Source of the DNA: Rheinheimera sp. SA_1
GTDB lineage: Bacteria; Pseudomonadota; Gammaproteobacteria; Enterobacterales; Alteromonadaceae
Direction: 5' to 3'
Length of the DNA stretch: 64,000 nucleotides
Assembly: GCF_001669775.1 (NCBI RefSeq)
Contig: NZ_LXWK01000011.1
Coordinates: 310,001-374,000 of the forward strand
Shown here one piece after another: positions 18,088-25,734 of this stretch. The notes beneath the pieces were generated by a model. That model did not search any database and was not told where the DNA came from. It saw only the letters and a program-made list of their open reading frames with translations. The position numbers and the translations under genes are program-made. Positions within the stretch are counted from its first letter, which is position 1, and each line of letters starts with the position of its first letter.

Positions 18088-18585
18088 ATGAAATTATCAA
18101 CTTTATTACTGGCAACTTTGGTTGCAACTACAACACCAGTTGCGCTTGCCCAGACTGCTGAATCGGAACCACAAACGACATTTGGCGTTTATCAGATCCA
18201 GCCAGGCCTGGTCGCAGTAACAGCTGAGAACACCGATGACAGACAAGTTGTTGAGAATGTTGGTGAAATGCAAGTGATCAATGTGCAACAACCTGCAGCC
18301 TCGAACAGAGTACAAACCAATGTGGTGGTGCGTAATGTGCTGAGTGGTGAACTGGCCGTCGTGACAGGTCGCATCAGCGTACTGAGCAATGATGCAGCCG
18401 CAGTCAAAGCTGCAGCTACCCGTCTGGGTCTGAAACAGTTACACAGCTTCAACAAAGGACAGGTACTGGTGTTGCAAGCGAGCGCCGATGCCGATTTATT
18501 AGCGCTGACCACCGCGCTGAAACAAGTAGGCGGCGTGACCAAAGTTAAACTTGATGTACTTGAAAACAAACAAGAAGCGCATTAA
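18088..18585 (+). CDS. Small exported protein paired with the subtilase; possible external chaperone
   Basis: 165 residues with a clear signal peptide (MKLSTLLLATLVATTTPVALAQ) and no cysteine in the mature part. The ATG at 18088 is preferred over 18079 because GGA lies nine bases upstream. The C-terminal half (about residues 85-160, from GELAVVTGRISVLS to VTKVKLDVLE) reads as an alternating beta-alpha-beta fold, similar in style to subtilisin propeptides. In Aeromonas sobria the kexin-like protease ASP needs the product of an adjacent downstream ORF2 as maturation chaperone. The arrangement here is the same, but sequence homology to ORF2 was not tested. A strong terminator follows, so the two genes form one operon. 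Confidence 0.65.
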   Translation: MKLSTLLLATLVATTTPVALAQTAESEPQTTFGVYQIQPGLVAVTAENTDDRQVVENVGEMQVINVQQPAASNRVQTNVVVRNVLSGELAVVTGRISVLSNDAAAVKAAATRLGLKQLHSFNKGQVLVLQASADADLLALTTALKQVGGVTKVKLDVLENKQEAH

Positions 18586-18601
18586 CAGCGCTGGATAATA
18601 A

Positions 18602-18634
18602 AAACCCCACTGCGTGCAGTGGGGTTTCTTTTTT
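18602..18634 (+). terminator. Terminator of the subtilase operon
   Basis: AAACCCCACTGC (18602-18613) and GCAGTGGGGTTT (18616-18627) form the stem, followed by CTTTTTT. Confidence 0.88.
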
Positions 18635-18676
18635 AGGCCTTATTTAATTTCCGTGCTGTTTCAGACGTTATTGCAA

Positions 18677-20491
18677 CTAGGCTTTGGCCTTCGTATCACT
18701 GATATATTGCTCCACCACTCTTTGCAAAATCGTAATTGGCATCGAGCCATTTTTCAGCACCACATCATGAAAATCGGTCAGCTTAAACTTTTCACCGAGC
18801 TCGGTTTGCGCCTTGTTGCGAAGCTCAACAATTTTCAGCATGCCAATTTTGTAAGCACAAGCCTGGCCTGGCATCACGATATAGCGCTCAATTTCTGCTT
18901 CGACATCTGAAGCCGCCATGCCGGAATTACCGGCCATATATTCAATCGCTTGTTCGCGCGTCCAGCGATGATGGTGGATACCGGTATCAACCACTAAGCG
19001 GATGGCGCGGAATAATTCATCCTGTAACCGGCCTAAATCACCAAAAGGATCATCCTGATACAAACCACGCTCGGCCATCAACTGTTCGGTATAAAGCGCC
19101 CAACCTTCAGCGTACACGGTAAAGGGTAGAATTTTACGGAAGGTCGGCAAGCCTTGTAACTCTTGCTGAATGGCAATCTGGAAATGGTGACCAGGAATGC
19201 CTTCATGCACCGCCAACGTTTTCATGCTGAATTTTGGCGTGGCCTTGATGTTGTATAAATTGGCGTAAAACACCCCAGGGCGCGAACCGTCCATTGCTGG
19301 CGCATTGTAATAAGCACCTGGCGCAGTTTTTTCACTAAATTCCGGCACCCGTTGCACATCCATCGCTGCTTTGGGTCTGATATTAAAAGCGCCGTCTAAA
19401 CGGGTATTGATATCCGCCAAAATGGTTTTATAGTCAGCCAGAATTTGTAACCGCGCTTCGGCCGTGTCCGGATACAGAAATCTTGGGTCGTCGCCCAAGG
19501 CTTTCATCATGGTCGGTACGTGATCACCGCTGATGCCTTGCGCCTGTAATGTGGTCAGCATCTGCTGCTGAATACGTGCCACTTCATCCAATCCCAGCTG
19601 ATGAATTTGCGCTGGGGTTAAATCGGTGGTGGTGTGCTCTTTGAGCATATAAGCATAATAAGCCTCGCCATTGGGTAACTTCCACACTCCATCGTCGGTG
19701 GTGGTTTGTGGCAACAAGGCTTGCAGATATTCGGTTAAATGCTGATAAGCCGGTAACACCGAGCTTTCAATAGCCGTCGCAACCTTTTGTTTCAGCGCAG
19801 TGGCTGTTTCGGCGTCGATGCCTTCGATGGCATCTACTTTGCCAGCAAAGTGTTTATAGAGCAGCTGCTGATCAACCGGGCCTTTGGTAAAACCCTGCAT
19901 CTCTGCCAGCACTTTTTCCAGCACAAAGCGTGGCGGGATCACGCCTTTATTAGCTCGGATCTGCAAATCTTCCACCACCTGCAAAAACACCCGGTTAAAT
20001 TGATCTAGTCGTGCAATGTAATGTTCGGCGTCGGTTAAATCATGCAGTGGATGGCTGTTGACCATAAAATTTGGCAGGGCATTTTGTACGCCGAATAATT
20101 GGTTCACCGGATAACCATGGTACCGCCATTGCTCCCCTTCAGCACCGTGCGCCATAAACCATTCCAGCATGTCGTAACTGAGCTTTTCCTGCTCTGACAT
20201 GGCGTTACGGTCGTATTGGCGCAATGTCGCCAAATCAGCTTTCAGCTTGGCTTGTTGCGCGTCGCCGGCTTGCTGCGAGCGGTCGTCCAGTTTGGCGTTA
20301 TGGCTGCGAATGCCGATACTTTCCAGCATCCGTAATTGCGTGAGCAGTTCCGGGCTTTCTAAGCCAAATTCCAGAAATACCCGCTCATAAAACACCCGGC
20401 TGGAAAAGGGTTTAAACCAAATTGCGTTTACCGCCAGCACGGTGATTGCTGCCAAAATCAGCAGAAAAACTCTTAGTACCCACTTACCCAT
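18677..20491 (-). CDS. DUF885-family protein, membrane-anchored putative metallohydrolase
   Basis: A 604-residue protein with one N-terminal hydrophobic segment (GKWVLRVFLLILAAITVLAVNA), so probably inner-membrane anchored and facing the periplasm, or exported. It carries the DUF885 hallmark HEGIPGHHFQ, a zinc-binding-like HExxxHH arrangement, followed by YAEGWALYTEQL. The family is predicted to be peptidase-like; an activity is not assigned here. The ATG at 20491 is preferred because AAGGA lies upstream; an in-frame ATG at 20524 would translate that site. It is transcribed alone, convergent with the subtilase operon. Confidence 0.85.
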   Translation of the reverse strand: MGKWVLRVFLLILAAITVLAVNAIWFKPFSSRVFYERVFLEFGLESPELLTQLRMLESIGIRSHNAKLDDRSQQAGDAQQAKLKADLATLRQYDRNAMSEQEKLSYDMLEWFMAHGAEGEQWRYHGYPVNQLFGVQNALPNFMVNSHPLHDLTDAEHYIARLDQFNRVFLQVVEDLQIRANKGVIPPRFVLEKVLAEMQGFTKGPVDQQLLYKHFAGKVDAIEGIDAETATALKQKVATAIESSVLPAYQHLTEYLQALLPQTTTDDGVWKLPNGEAYYAYMLKEHTTTDLTPAQIHQLGLDEVARIQQQMLTTLQAQGISGDHVPTMMKALGDDPRFLYPDTAEARLQILADYKTILADINTRLDGAFNIRPKAAMDVQRVPEFSEKTAPGAYYNAPAMDGSRPGVFYANLYNIKATPKFSMKTLAVHEGIPGHHFQIAIQQELQGLPTFRKILPFTVYAEGWALYTEQLMAERGLYQDDPFGDLGRLQDELFRAIRLVVDTGIHHHRWTREQAIEYMAGNSGMAASDVEAEIERYIVMPGQACAYKIGMLKIVELRNKAQTELGEKFKLTDFHDVVLKNGSMPITILQRVVEQYISDTKAKA

Positions 20492-20690
20492 TTGTTCGTT
20501 TCCTTTTTTATTTTTATAAAACATAGCTTTACTAAGATTTGACCTGTTCTGTCAATTGCAAAGTGCATATTGCTTAAAAAAACCGCAGAAAACTGGTCTA
20601 AACAGATGCTGTTAACACGCGCTGTTTTCCATTAAACTGTGCGGCCGCGTCGCCGTGGCGCGCCTTGTTTGTACTGTAAGGAGTCATTGA

Positions 20691-20969
20691 ATGGCTAAAG
20701 CCTGTGCTTGTCATATCCTGGTGAAAACCTCGGAAGAAGCCGAAAACCTGAAACAGCTGTTGGCAAAAGGTGCCAGTTTTCATGAGTTAGCCAAAAAACA
20801 CTCGTTATGTCCGTCTGGTAAAAAAGGCGGTGATTTGGGCGAATTTCGCTCCGGTCAAATGGTAAAACCCTTTGATGACGTGGTGTTTAAAAAACCAATT
20901 CTGGAAATCCATGGTCCGGTGAAAACGCAGTTTGGTTTTCATTTGATCAAAACTTTATACCGCGCTTAA
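20691..20969 (+). CDS. ppiC: Parvulin-type peptidyl-prolyl isomerase
   Basis: A single-domain parvulin of 92 residues (E. coli PpiC 93) that accelerates cis-trans isomerisation of prolyl bonds in the cytoplasm. The domain is complete: [43 protein letters not shown], and [22 protein letters not shown] precedes the ATG by eight bases. A GNAT gene follows 22 bp downstream and could share the transcript. Confidence 0.94.
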   Translation: MAKACACHILVKTSEEAENLKQLLAKGASFHELAKKHSLCPSGKKGGDLGEFRSGQMVKPFDDVVFKKPILEIHGPVKTQFGFHLIKTLYRA

Positions 20970-20991
20970 CCACCCACTTTAAGGACCGATG

Positions 20992-21513
20992 ATGCAACTT
21001 GCCCTTTGCCAGTTTGACACGGACGCTCAAGCGATCCTGGCAATTTTTAACCACGCCATTTTGCATACCACGGCCCTTTATGAATACAACCCCAGAACGA
21101 TGGCGACCATGCAACAGTGGTTCGCCAACAAAGCGGCCGGCAATTTTCCGGTGTGGGGGTTGAAAAATGCCGAAGGTGAACTGGTTGCCTTTGGCAGTTA
21201 TGGCACCTTCCGCGCTTTTCCGGCGTTTAAATATTCAGTGGAACATTCGGTTTATGTCCATCCTGAACATCAGGGAAAGGGTTATGGCCGGATGATGTTA
21301 GCGCAGCTGATTGAGTCTGCGCAGCAGCAGAACTATCACTTATTGATCGGTGGGATTGATGCCAGCAACAGCGGCAGTATCGCGCTACATCAAAAGCTAG
21401 GGTTTGTGCATAGCGGCACCATCACCCAGGCGGGCTTTAAATTTGGTCGTTGGCTGGATTTAGCCTTTTATCAGCTGACGCTGAGTACGCCGACCGAACC
21501 GGTTGACGGTTAA
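20992..21513 (+). CDS. GNAT-family N-acetyltransferase, phosphinothricin/methionine-sulfoximine acetyltransferase-like
   Basis: 173 residues, complete GNAT fold. The order is: an N-terminal ILAIFNHAILHTTALYEYNP segment typical of the Pat/YncA group, GSYGTFRAFPAFKYSVEHSVYV, the acetyl-CoA loop HPEHQGKGYGRMML, and GGIDASNSGSIALHQKLGF. Relatives acetylate phosphinothricin, methionine sulfone or sulfoximine; the physiological substrate here is unknown. ATG at 20992 gives better spacing to AAGGA than the ATG at 20989. One of the long palindromic repeats lies directly after the stop. Confidence 0.85.
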   Translation: MQLALCQFDTDAQAILAIFNHAILHTTALYEYNPRTMATMQQWFANKAAGNFPVWGLKNAEGELVAFGSYGTFRAFPAFKYSVEHSVYVHPEHQGKGYGRMMLAQLIESAQQQNYHLLIGGIDASNSGSIALHQKLGFVHSGTITQAGFKFGRWLDLAFYQLTLSTPTEPVDG

Positions 21514-21522
21514 ATAAACATT

Positions 21523-21576
21523 CGGGGTCAGAGTCAATTGTTAACAGAGTTCTGTTAACAATTGACTCTGACCCCG
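21523..21576. repeat. Perfect 26-bp palindromic repeat, copy B
   Basis: Arms 21523-21548 and 21551-21576 are exact complements around a GT spacer. The outer 24-25 bp match copy A at 10742-10795; only the centre differs. It sits between the convergent GNAT and helicase genes. Confidence 0.85.
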
Positions 21577-21598
21577 CAGTTAACACCCCGCAGTTAAC
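21571..21598. repeat. 14-bp tandem duplication next to palindrome B
   Basis: ACCCCGCAGTTAAC occurs twice in direct succession (21571-21584 and 21585-21598). The first copy overlaps the end of the palindrome, and the second runs to within three bases of the helicase stop. Confidence 0.8.
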
Positions 21599-21600
21599 AA

Positions 21601-22881
21601 TTATTGCGGACGTTTTTTACCAAGGGCAACCGCTCGCAGTTTTGATTTTTCTATCGACAACTTCCGGCTGTTGCTCAAAGTTTTTTTCATTTTCACTTCG
21701 GCATCCGCCTGATCTTCTTTCGCTTTGCTGGAATGATTAAATTTCGGATTATGCTCATATCCAGGCAATACCTGCTGTTCAATCACCTGTTTAATCATTT
21801 TTTCAATCTGACTAAGCATCGGTAGATCATCTGGTGTCACCAGCGTTACCGCGAGCCCGAAACGACCAGCCCGACCGGTGCGGCCTATCCGATGCACATA
21901 ATCTTCCGCTACATGCGGTAAATCGTAGTTCACCACTATTGGTAAATCTTCTATATCCAGGCCACGGGCGGCGATATCTGTCGCCACTAACACCCGCAGT
22001 TCACCCTTTTTAAAATCCTGCAGCACCTTGGTGCGGTGGCCCTGACTTTTATCGCCATGAATGGACGCCGCCTCGATACCGTCGAGCGCCAGCTGTTTAC
22101 TTAAGCGGTCGGCGCCATGTTTAGTGCGGCTGAAAATCAACACTTGTTGCCAGTTCCGGGCGCCAATCACATGTGAAAGCATTTCGCGTTTACGCTGTGA
22201 ATCCACCCGAAACGCCAATTGCTGTACCTGCACTGACGCCGAGTTGGCGGTTGCCACTTCAATCAGTTCCGGGCTGTTGAGTAAATTGTCAGCCAAGGCT
22301 TTAATATCATTCGAAAATGTCGCTGAAAACAACAATGTCTGCCGCTTGGGTGGTAACTTGGCCATAATGCGTTTGATATCGTGGATAAAGCCCATATCCA
22401 GCATGCGATCGGCTTCATCCAGCACCAGCACTTCCAGCTGATACAAGCTAATAGTACCCTGATGTAAATGGTCCAATAATCGACCCGGCGTTGCAATCAG
22501 AATATCCAAACCGCCATCCGCGGCATCCAGCTGCGGATTGATCGAGACGCCACCATAAAACACCGCAGTTTTCAGCGGTAAATGCCGGGCATAAGCAGCG
22601 ATATTGTCCGCCACTTGCTGGGCTAATTCACGGGTCGGCGTCAGCACTAAACAACGAATTTGCTTTGGTTCCAGCGTTTTTGGCTGAGTAATGAGTTTTT
22701 GCAGAATAGGTAAAGTAAAAGCGGCCGTTTTGCCGGTGCCGGTCTGCGCACCACCCAGCACATCTTTGCCTTGTAAAATCACCGGAATGGTTTTTTGCTG
22801 AATTGGGGTTGGGCTTTGGTAGCCCTGCTCGGCGATTGCCTTTAAGATAAGCGCGTTTAACGCCAAATCTGCAAATTGCAT
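21601..22881 (-). CDS. rhlE: DEAD-box ATP-dependent RNA helicase, RhlE-like
   Basis: The 426-residue protein has all DEAD-box motifs in order: Q motif PTPIQQ, motif I AQTGTGKT, Ia [50 protein letters not shown] and [13 protein letters not shown] basic tail follows (about residues 385-426). RhlE-type helicases act in ribosome assembly and RNA turnover. The two-domain core with a short lysine-rich tail fits RhlE better than SrmB, DbpA or CsdA, but the paralogue name is less sure than the family. Gene orientation is divergent from the GIY-YIG gene. Confidence 0.85.
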   Translation of the reverse strand: MQFADLALNALILKAIAEQGYQSPTPIQQKTIPVILQGKDVLGGAQTGTGKTAAFTLPILQKLITQPKTLEPKQIRCLVLTPTRELAQQVADNIAAYARHLPLKTAVFYGGVSINPQLDAADGGLDILIATPGRLLDHLHQGTISLYQLEVLVLDEADRMLDMGFIHDIKRIMAKLPPKRQTLLFSATFSNDIKALADNLLNSPELIEVATANSASVQVQQLAFRVDSQRKREMLSHVIGARNWQQVLIFSRTKHGADRLSKQLALDGIEAASIHGDKSQGHRTKVLQDFKKGELRVLVATDIAARGLDIEDLPIVVNYDLPHVAEDYVHRIGRTGRAGRFGLAVTLVTPDDLPMLSQIEKMIKQVIEQQVLPGYEHNPKFNHSSKAKEDQADAEVKMKKTLSNSRKLSIEKSKLRAVALGKKRPQ

Positions 22882-23002
22882 AATTGTCCTTCAGAAACAA
22901 GGCAGATCCCGAGCATTCGGCGCTGCCAAAACGGCGGCCAGATGCGGGCGCCAATAAGGACGCGAGTATAGCAGAATCAACCTTTGCAGGATATCCAGCC
23001 TC

Positions 23003-23398
23003 ATGGCAGAACTGTGCGACCACAATAAACCAGAAATACAGGCCATAGTGGGCGATGGCTCCAACCCTGCTAACCCCTGGTTTGTTTATCTGATCCGCAC
23101 TCAGCAAGGCGTGCTTTACACCGGCATTAGTACCGACCCAGCCAGAAGGTTACGCCAGCATCAGGGTGAAATTATCGGCGGTGCCAAAGCACTGCGCGGC
23201 AAAGGCCCGCTGCAACTCGTTTGGCAATATCAGGCGCCTAATCGTAGTATCGCTAGTCAGTGGGAATTTCAGCTGAAAAAACTACCCAAAAAAGCCAAAG
23301 AGCAGTTGGTCAGTTTGTTGTGGCAACCGGATTTTTTAACCGCACCACACGAGCTTACCAAACCACTAACGAACTCGCCTGAACCGGCTTTTAAATAA
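23003..23398 (+). CDS. GIY-YIG nuclease-superfamily protein, YhbQ-like
   Basis: 131 residues; the single GIY-YIG domain starts near residue 26 with WFVYLIRTQQGVLYTGISTDPARRLRQH, followed by GGAKALRGKGPLQLVW. This is the stand-alone UPF0213/YhbQ type, linked in E. coli to DNA-damage responses but with uncertain function. The ATG at 23003 has only a weak ribosome-binding site. An in-frame GTG at 23048, five bases after AGG, would give a shorter protein that keeps the whole domain. It overlaps the divergent promoter region of the helicase. Confidence 0.82.
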   Translation: MAELCDHNKPEIQAIVGDGSNPANPWFVYLIRTQQGVLYTGISTDPARRLRQHQGEIIGGAKALRGKGPLQLVWQYQAPNRSIASQWEFQLKKLPKKAKEQLVSLLWQPDFLTAPHELTKPLTNSPEPAFK

Positions 23399-23437
23399 GT
23401 ACTTTTTATCTGACTGCGTTTTTTTTACTTCAATCCA

Positions 23438-25585
23438 TCACTGCGCCGGGCTTAACTGGAAAATATCCGCTTCCGGCGTCTTATCGACCGTAAAGTATAG
23501 GCCGTTACGACCAATACTAAACTGCGTATTTGCTGGCATTTCCGCAATGATCGTCGCTACGCCGGTAGCAATATCAGATTGCAGCAGTTGCGCCTTTGCG
23601 GCATCGGGCTTTTGTTGTAGAAAATACAACTTCCCTGCTGAAAAACTGAAATAAAACCGCCGGCTGCGATCGGTGATCCCCGGCAGTTGTATTGCCAGCG
23701 GCTGACCTGCCAGCATGAATTGAAGCTGCTGGTTCATTAGGAGCCCACGCTGCGTCAGTGCATCATACTGCGCATAGGCCCAATCACTAGGTTGTTGCAG
23801 CAATTGATCCGACCCCAGATCATAGTGAAACAGTTGCCACCGCTGTTGCTGTTGCAGACTAAACGCCAGCGTATGCTGGTTCACCCAGGACAAACCTCGG
23901 ATTTCCTGCACCGGGATCGCTAACGTCTGGCTGTGACCGCTGGCGATATCCAGCAGCTGAATTTCATGACCAAATAACACCGCTAATTGCCGATCATCCG
24001 GCGACCATTGCAGGTCATAGATCCAATCGTTACGGTTAAATTCACTGAGTTTGCGGTTGTGGCCGTTGTCCAGTTGATGCAACCAAATCTCGCGACTACC
24101 ACTGCGATCCGACACAAAAGCCAAAAATTGTTGTCGCTGCGATATTTTTGGCAACGAATCGCTGACCGAAGAAGCGATCAGTGTCGTCGCGAGGCCTCCC
24201 GACAGCGGCTGAACATGGATCTCGCGCCGCGCCTGCCAGCCAGAATACACATAACTTTGGCCATCCCCCGCTCGCCGAAGCTTGCCAATGCCATGTCCGG
24301 TGCTGAAAATCGTTGCCAGTTGTTGCCCATCCAGCCCAAATTGCAGCAGCTGATTAGATGGGCTGGCGTCGGTTTGTAGGATGGTCTCACCTTGCTGATC
24401 CCAGATTGGACAGCAGAACCAGTTGTTTTTACTGAATAAATGTTTGAGTTGATTGCTTGGTATATCAAGCAAATAGTATGAAAGCTGCTGGTGTTGATTC
24501 GGTGATGAAATCAGTAATTGGTTAAGCCTTGGGTGTAAATCAAACTCGACGTTGCCCGCCAGTACCAAGGGTGGCTGCGCCGGTTGACGGATGTCGCCGG
24601 TCGTCAGGTTTTTCAGATAAATGTGATAGGCAGTGCCGGTTCCCTGATTTTCGCTGTAAATCAGTGTGTTGCCATCATGACTAAATGCCACATTACCATG
24701 ACTACCAACCGGGCACTGATGCACCACTTTGTGCTGCAGGATTTTTTTAGCCGCATCATATTGATCCGCAGTGTTGGTAGGCTTTTCTGCGATATTCGGT
24801 TGGAACTCAAGCAGTTTGATCTGGCAGCTGTTGGCATTTTGGTAAAAATAGGCAAATCGCAAACCGTCCCTAGACCAATCGCCATTGCCTGAATAGCCCG
24901 CTTCTTTGCTCAGCAGAGTAATTTCATTGCTGATCAGATCTTTGAGATACAACGCCAGGTTTGGCTGCTGATTTGCCGAATGCTCTGCTGAATACTCGGC
25001 CGAATAAATCAGCGAACGGCCATCCGGCGCCAAAGCGGGCAGCAGTTCTTCACCACTTTCACGGGTTAACGGTGTTAGTTTGAAACTGGTTGGCTGATTT
25101 TGGCTTGGCATTGCCTGCCAATAACTGAAGCCCAAACCGATGGCGAGCAGTAAAACCAACATCAGCCACCGGCCGATTGCTGGGGAATGGTTGAGCTTTG
25201 GCTGCGCCGCGATTTCAGCAGCCGCTAGATCAAGAGCGTTAGCAGTCACGGCCATCAGCGGCCGGTCAGCGATGGTCGCAAGTGCAACTGGCGCAATCAA
25301 CCGATAACCTTTGCGCGGCAAGGTAATAATAAATTCGCTGTGTTTGGCCGGATCGCCCAACGACTTGCGTAATTTGGCAATGATTCGGTTAATCGCGTTG
25401 TCGGTGACTATCTGACCTTGCCAAACTTCGGCGATAAACTCATCCCGGCTGATTAACCGCCCCGGATGACGACAAAAATACGCCAGCACTTCAGCTTGTT
25501 TTGGCTCCAGCTGAATTTGCACGCCGTCCCGCCATAGCAAATGTTTATCATCACAAAATTGGATCTGCGCCAGTTGCCACAACAT
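23438..25585 (-). CDS. Membrane-anchored ToxR/CadC-like regulator with TolB-type beta-propeller
   Basis: 715 residues. An OmpR-type winged helix fills residues about 10-100 (EPKQAEVLAYFCRHPGRLISRDEFI, TDNAINRIIAKLRKSLGD, PRKGYRLIAPV). One transmembrane segment lies near 140-157 (WLMLVLLLAIGLGFSYW). The periplasmic part has repeated blades of the type PALAPDGRSLIYSA, FSHDGNTLIYS and WSPDDRQLAVLF, as in TolB. It is a one-component sensor: the periplasmic propeller would detect a signal and the cytoplasmic domain would bind DNA. It is divergent from the S15/CocE-like hydrolase gene across about 150 bp, making that gene the most likely target. The signal is unknown. Confidence 0.85.
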   Translation of the reverse strand: MLWQLAQIQFCDDKHLLWRDGVQIQLEPKQAEVLAYFCRHPGRLISRDEFIAEVWQGQIVTDNAINRIIAKLRKSLGDPAKHSEFIITLPRKGYRLIAPVALATIADRPLMAVTANALDLAAAEIAAQPKLNHSPAIGRWLMLVLLLAIGLGFSYWQAMPSQNQPTSFKLTPLTRESGEELLPALAPDGRSLIYSAEYSAEHSANQQPNLALYLKDLISNEITLLSKEAGYSGNGDWSRDGLRFAYFYQNANSCQIKLLEFQPNIAEKPTNTADQYDAAKKILQHKVVHQCPVGSHGNVAFSHDGNTLIYSENQGTGTAYHIYLKNLTTGDIRQPAQPPLVLAGNVEFDLHPRLNQLLISSPNQHQQLSYYLLDIPSNQLKHLFSKNNWFCCPIWDQQGETILQTDASPSNQLLQFGLDGQQLATIFSTGHGIGKLRRAGDGQSYVYSGWQARREIHVQPLSGGLATTLIASSVSDSLPKISQRQQFLAFVSDRSGSREIWLHQLDNGHNRKLSEFNRNDWIYDLQWSPDDRQLAVLFGHEIQLLDIASGHSQTLAIPVQEIRGLSWVNQHTLAFSLQQQQRWQLFHYDLGSDQLLQQPSDWAYAQYDALTQRGLLMNQQLQFMLAGQPLAIQLPGITDRSRRFYFSFSAGKLYFLQQKPDAAKAQLLQSDIATGVATIIAEMPANTQFSIGRNGLYFTVDKTPEADIFQLSPAQ

Positions 25586-25734
25586 TGATTTACAGCCTCC
25601 CCGGCAAAATTTGCAAAATCATACCCTGTTTTGCCGCCAAGTCACTTTTGGTCACAAAAAATCACCGCTTGATCACGACCTTAGCCCCACAACCAGCCAG
25701 ACTGGTGGCTTCAACAGTCACCAAGGAATTGAAT

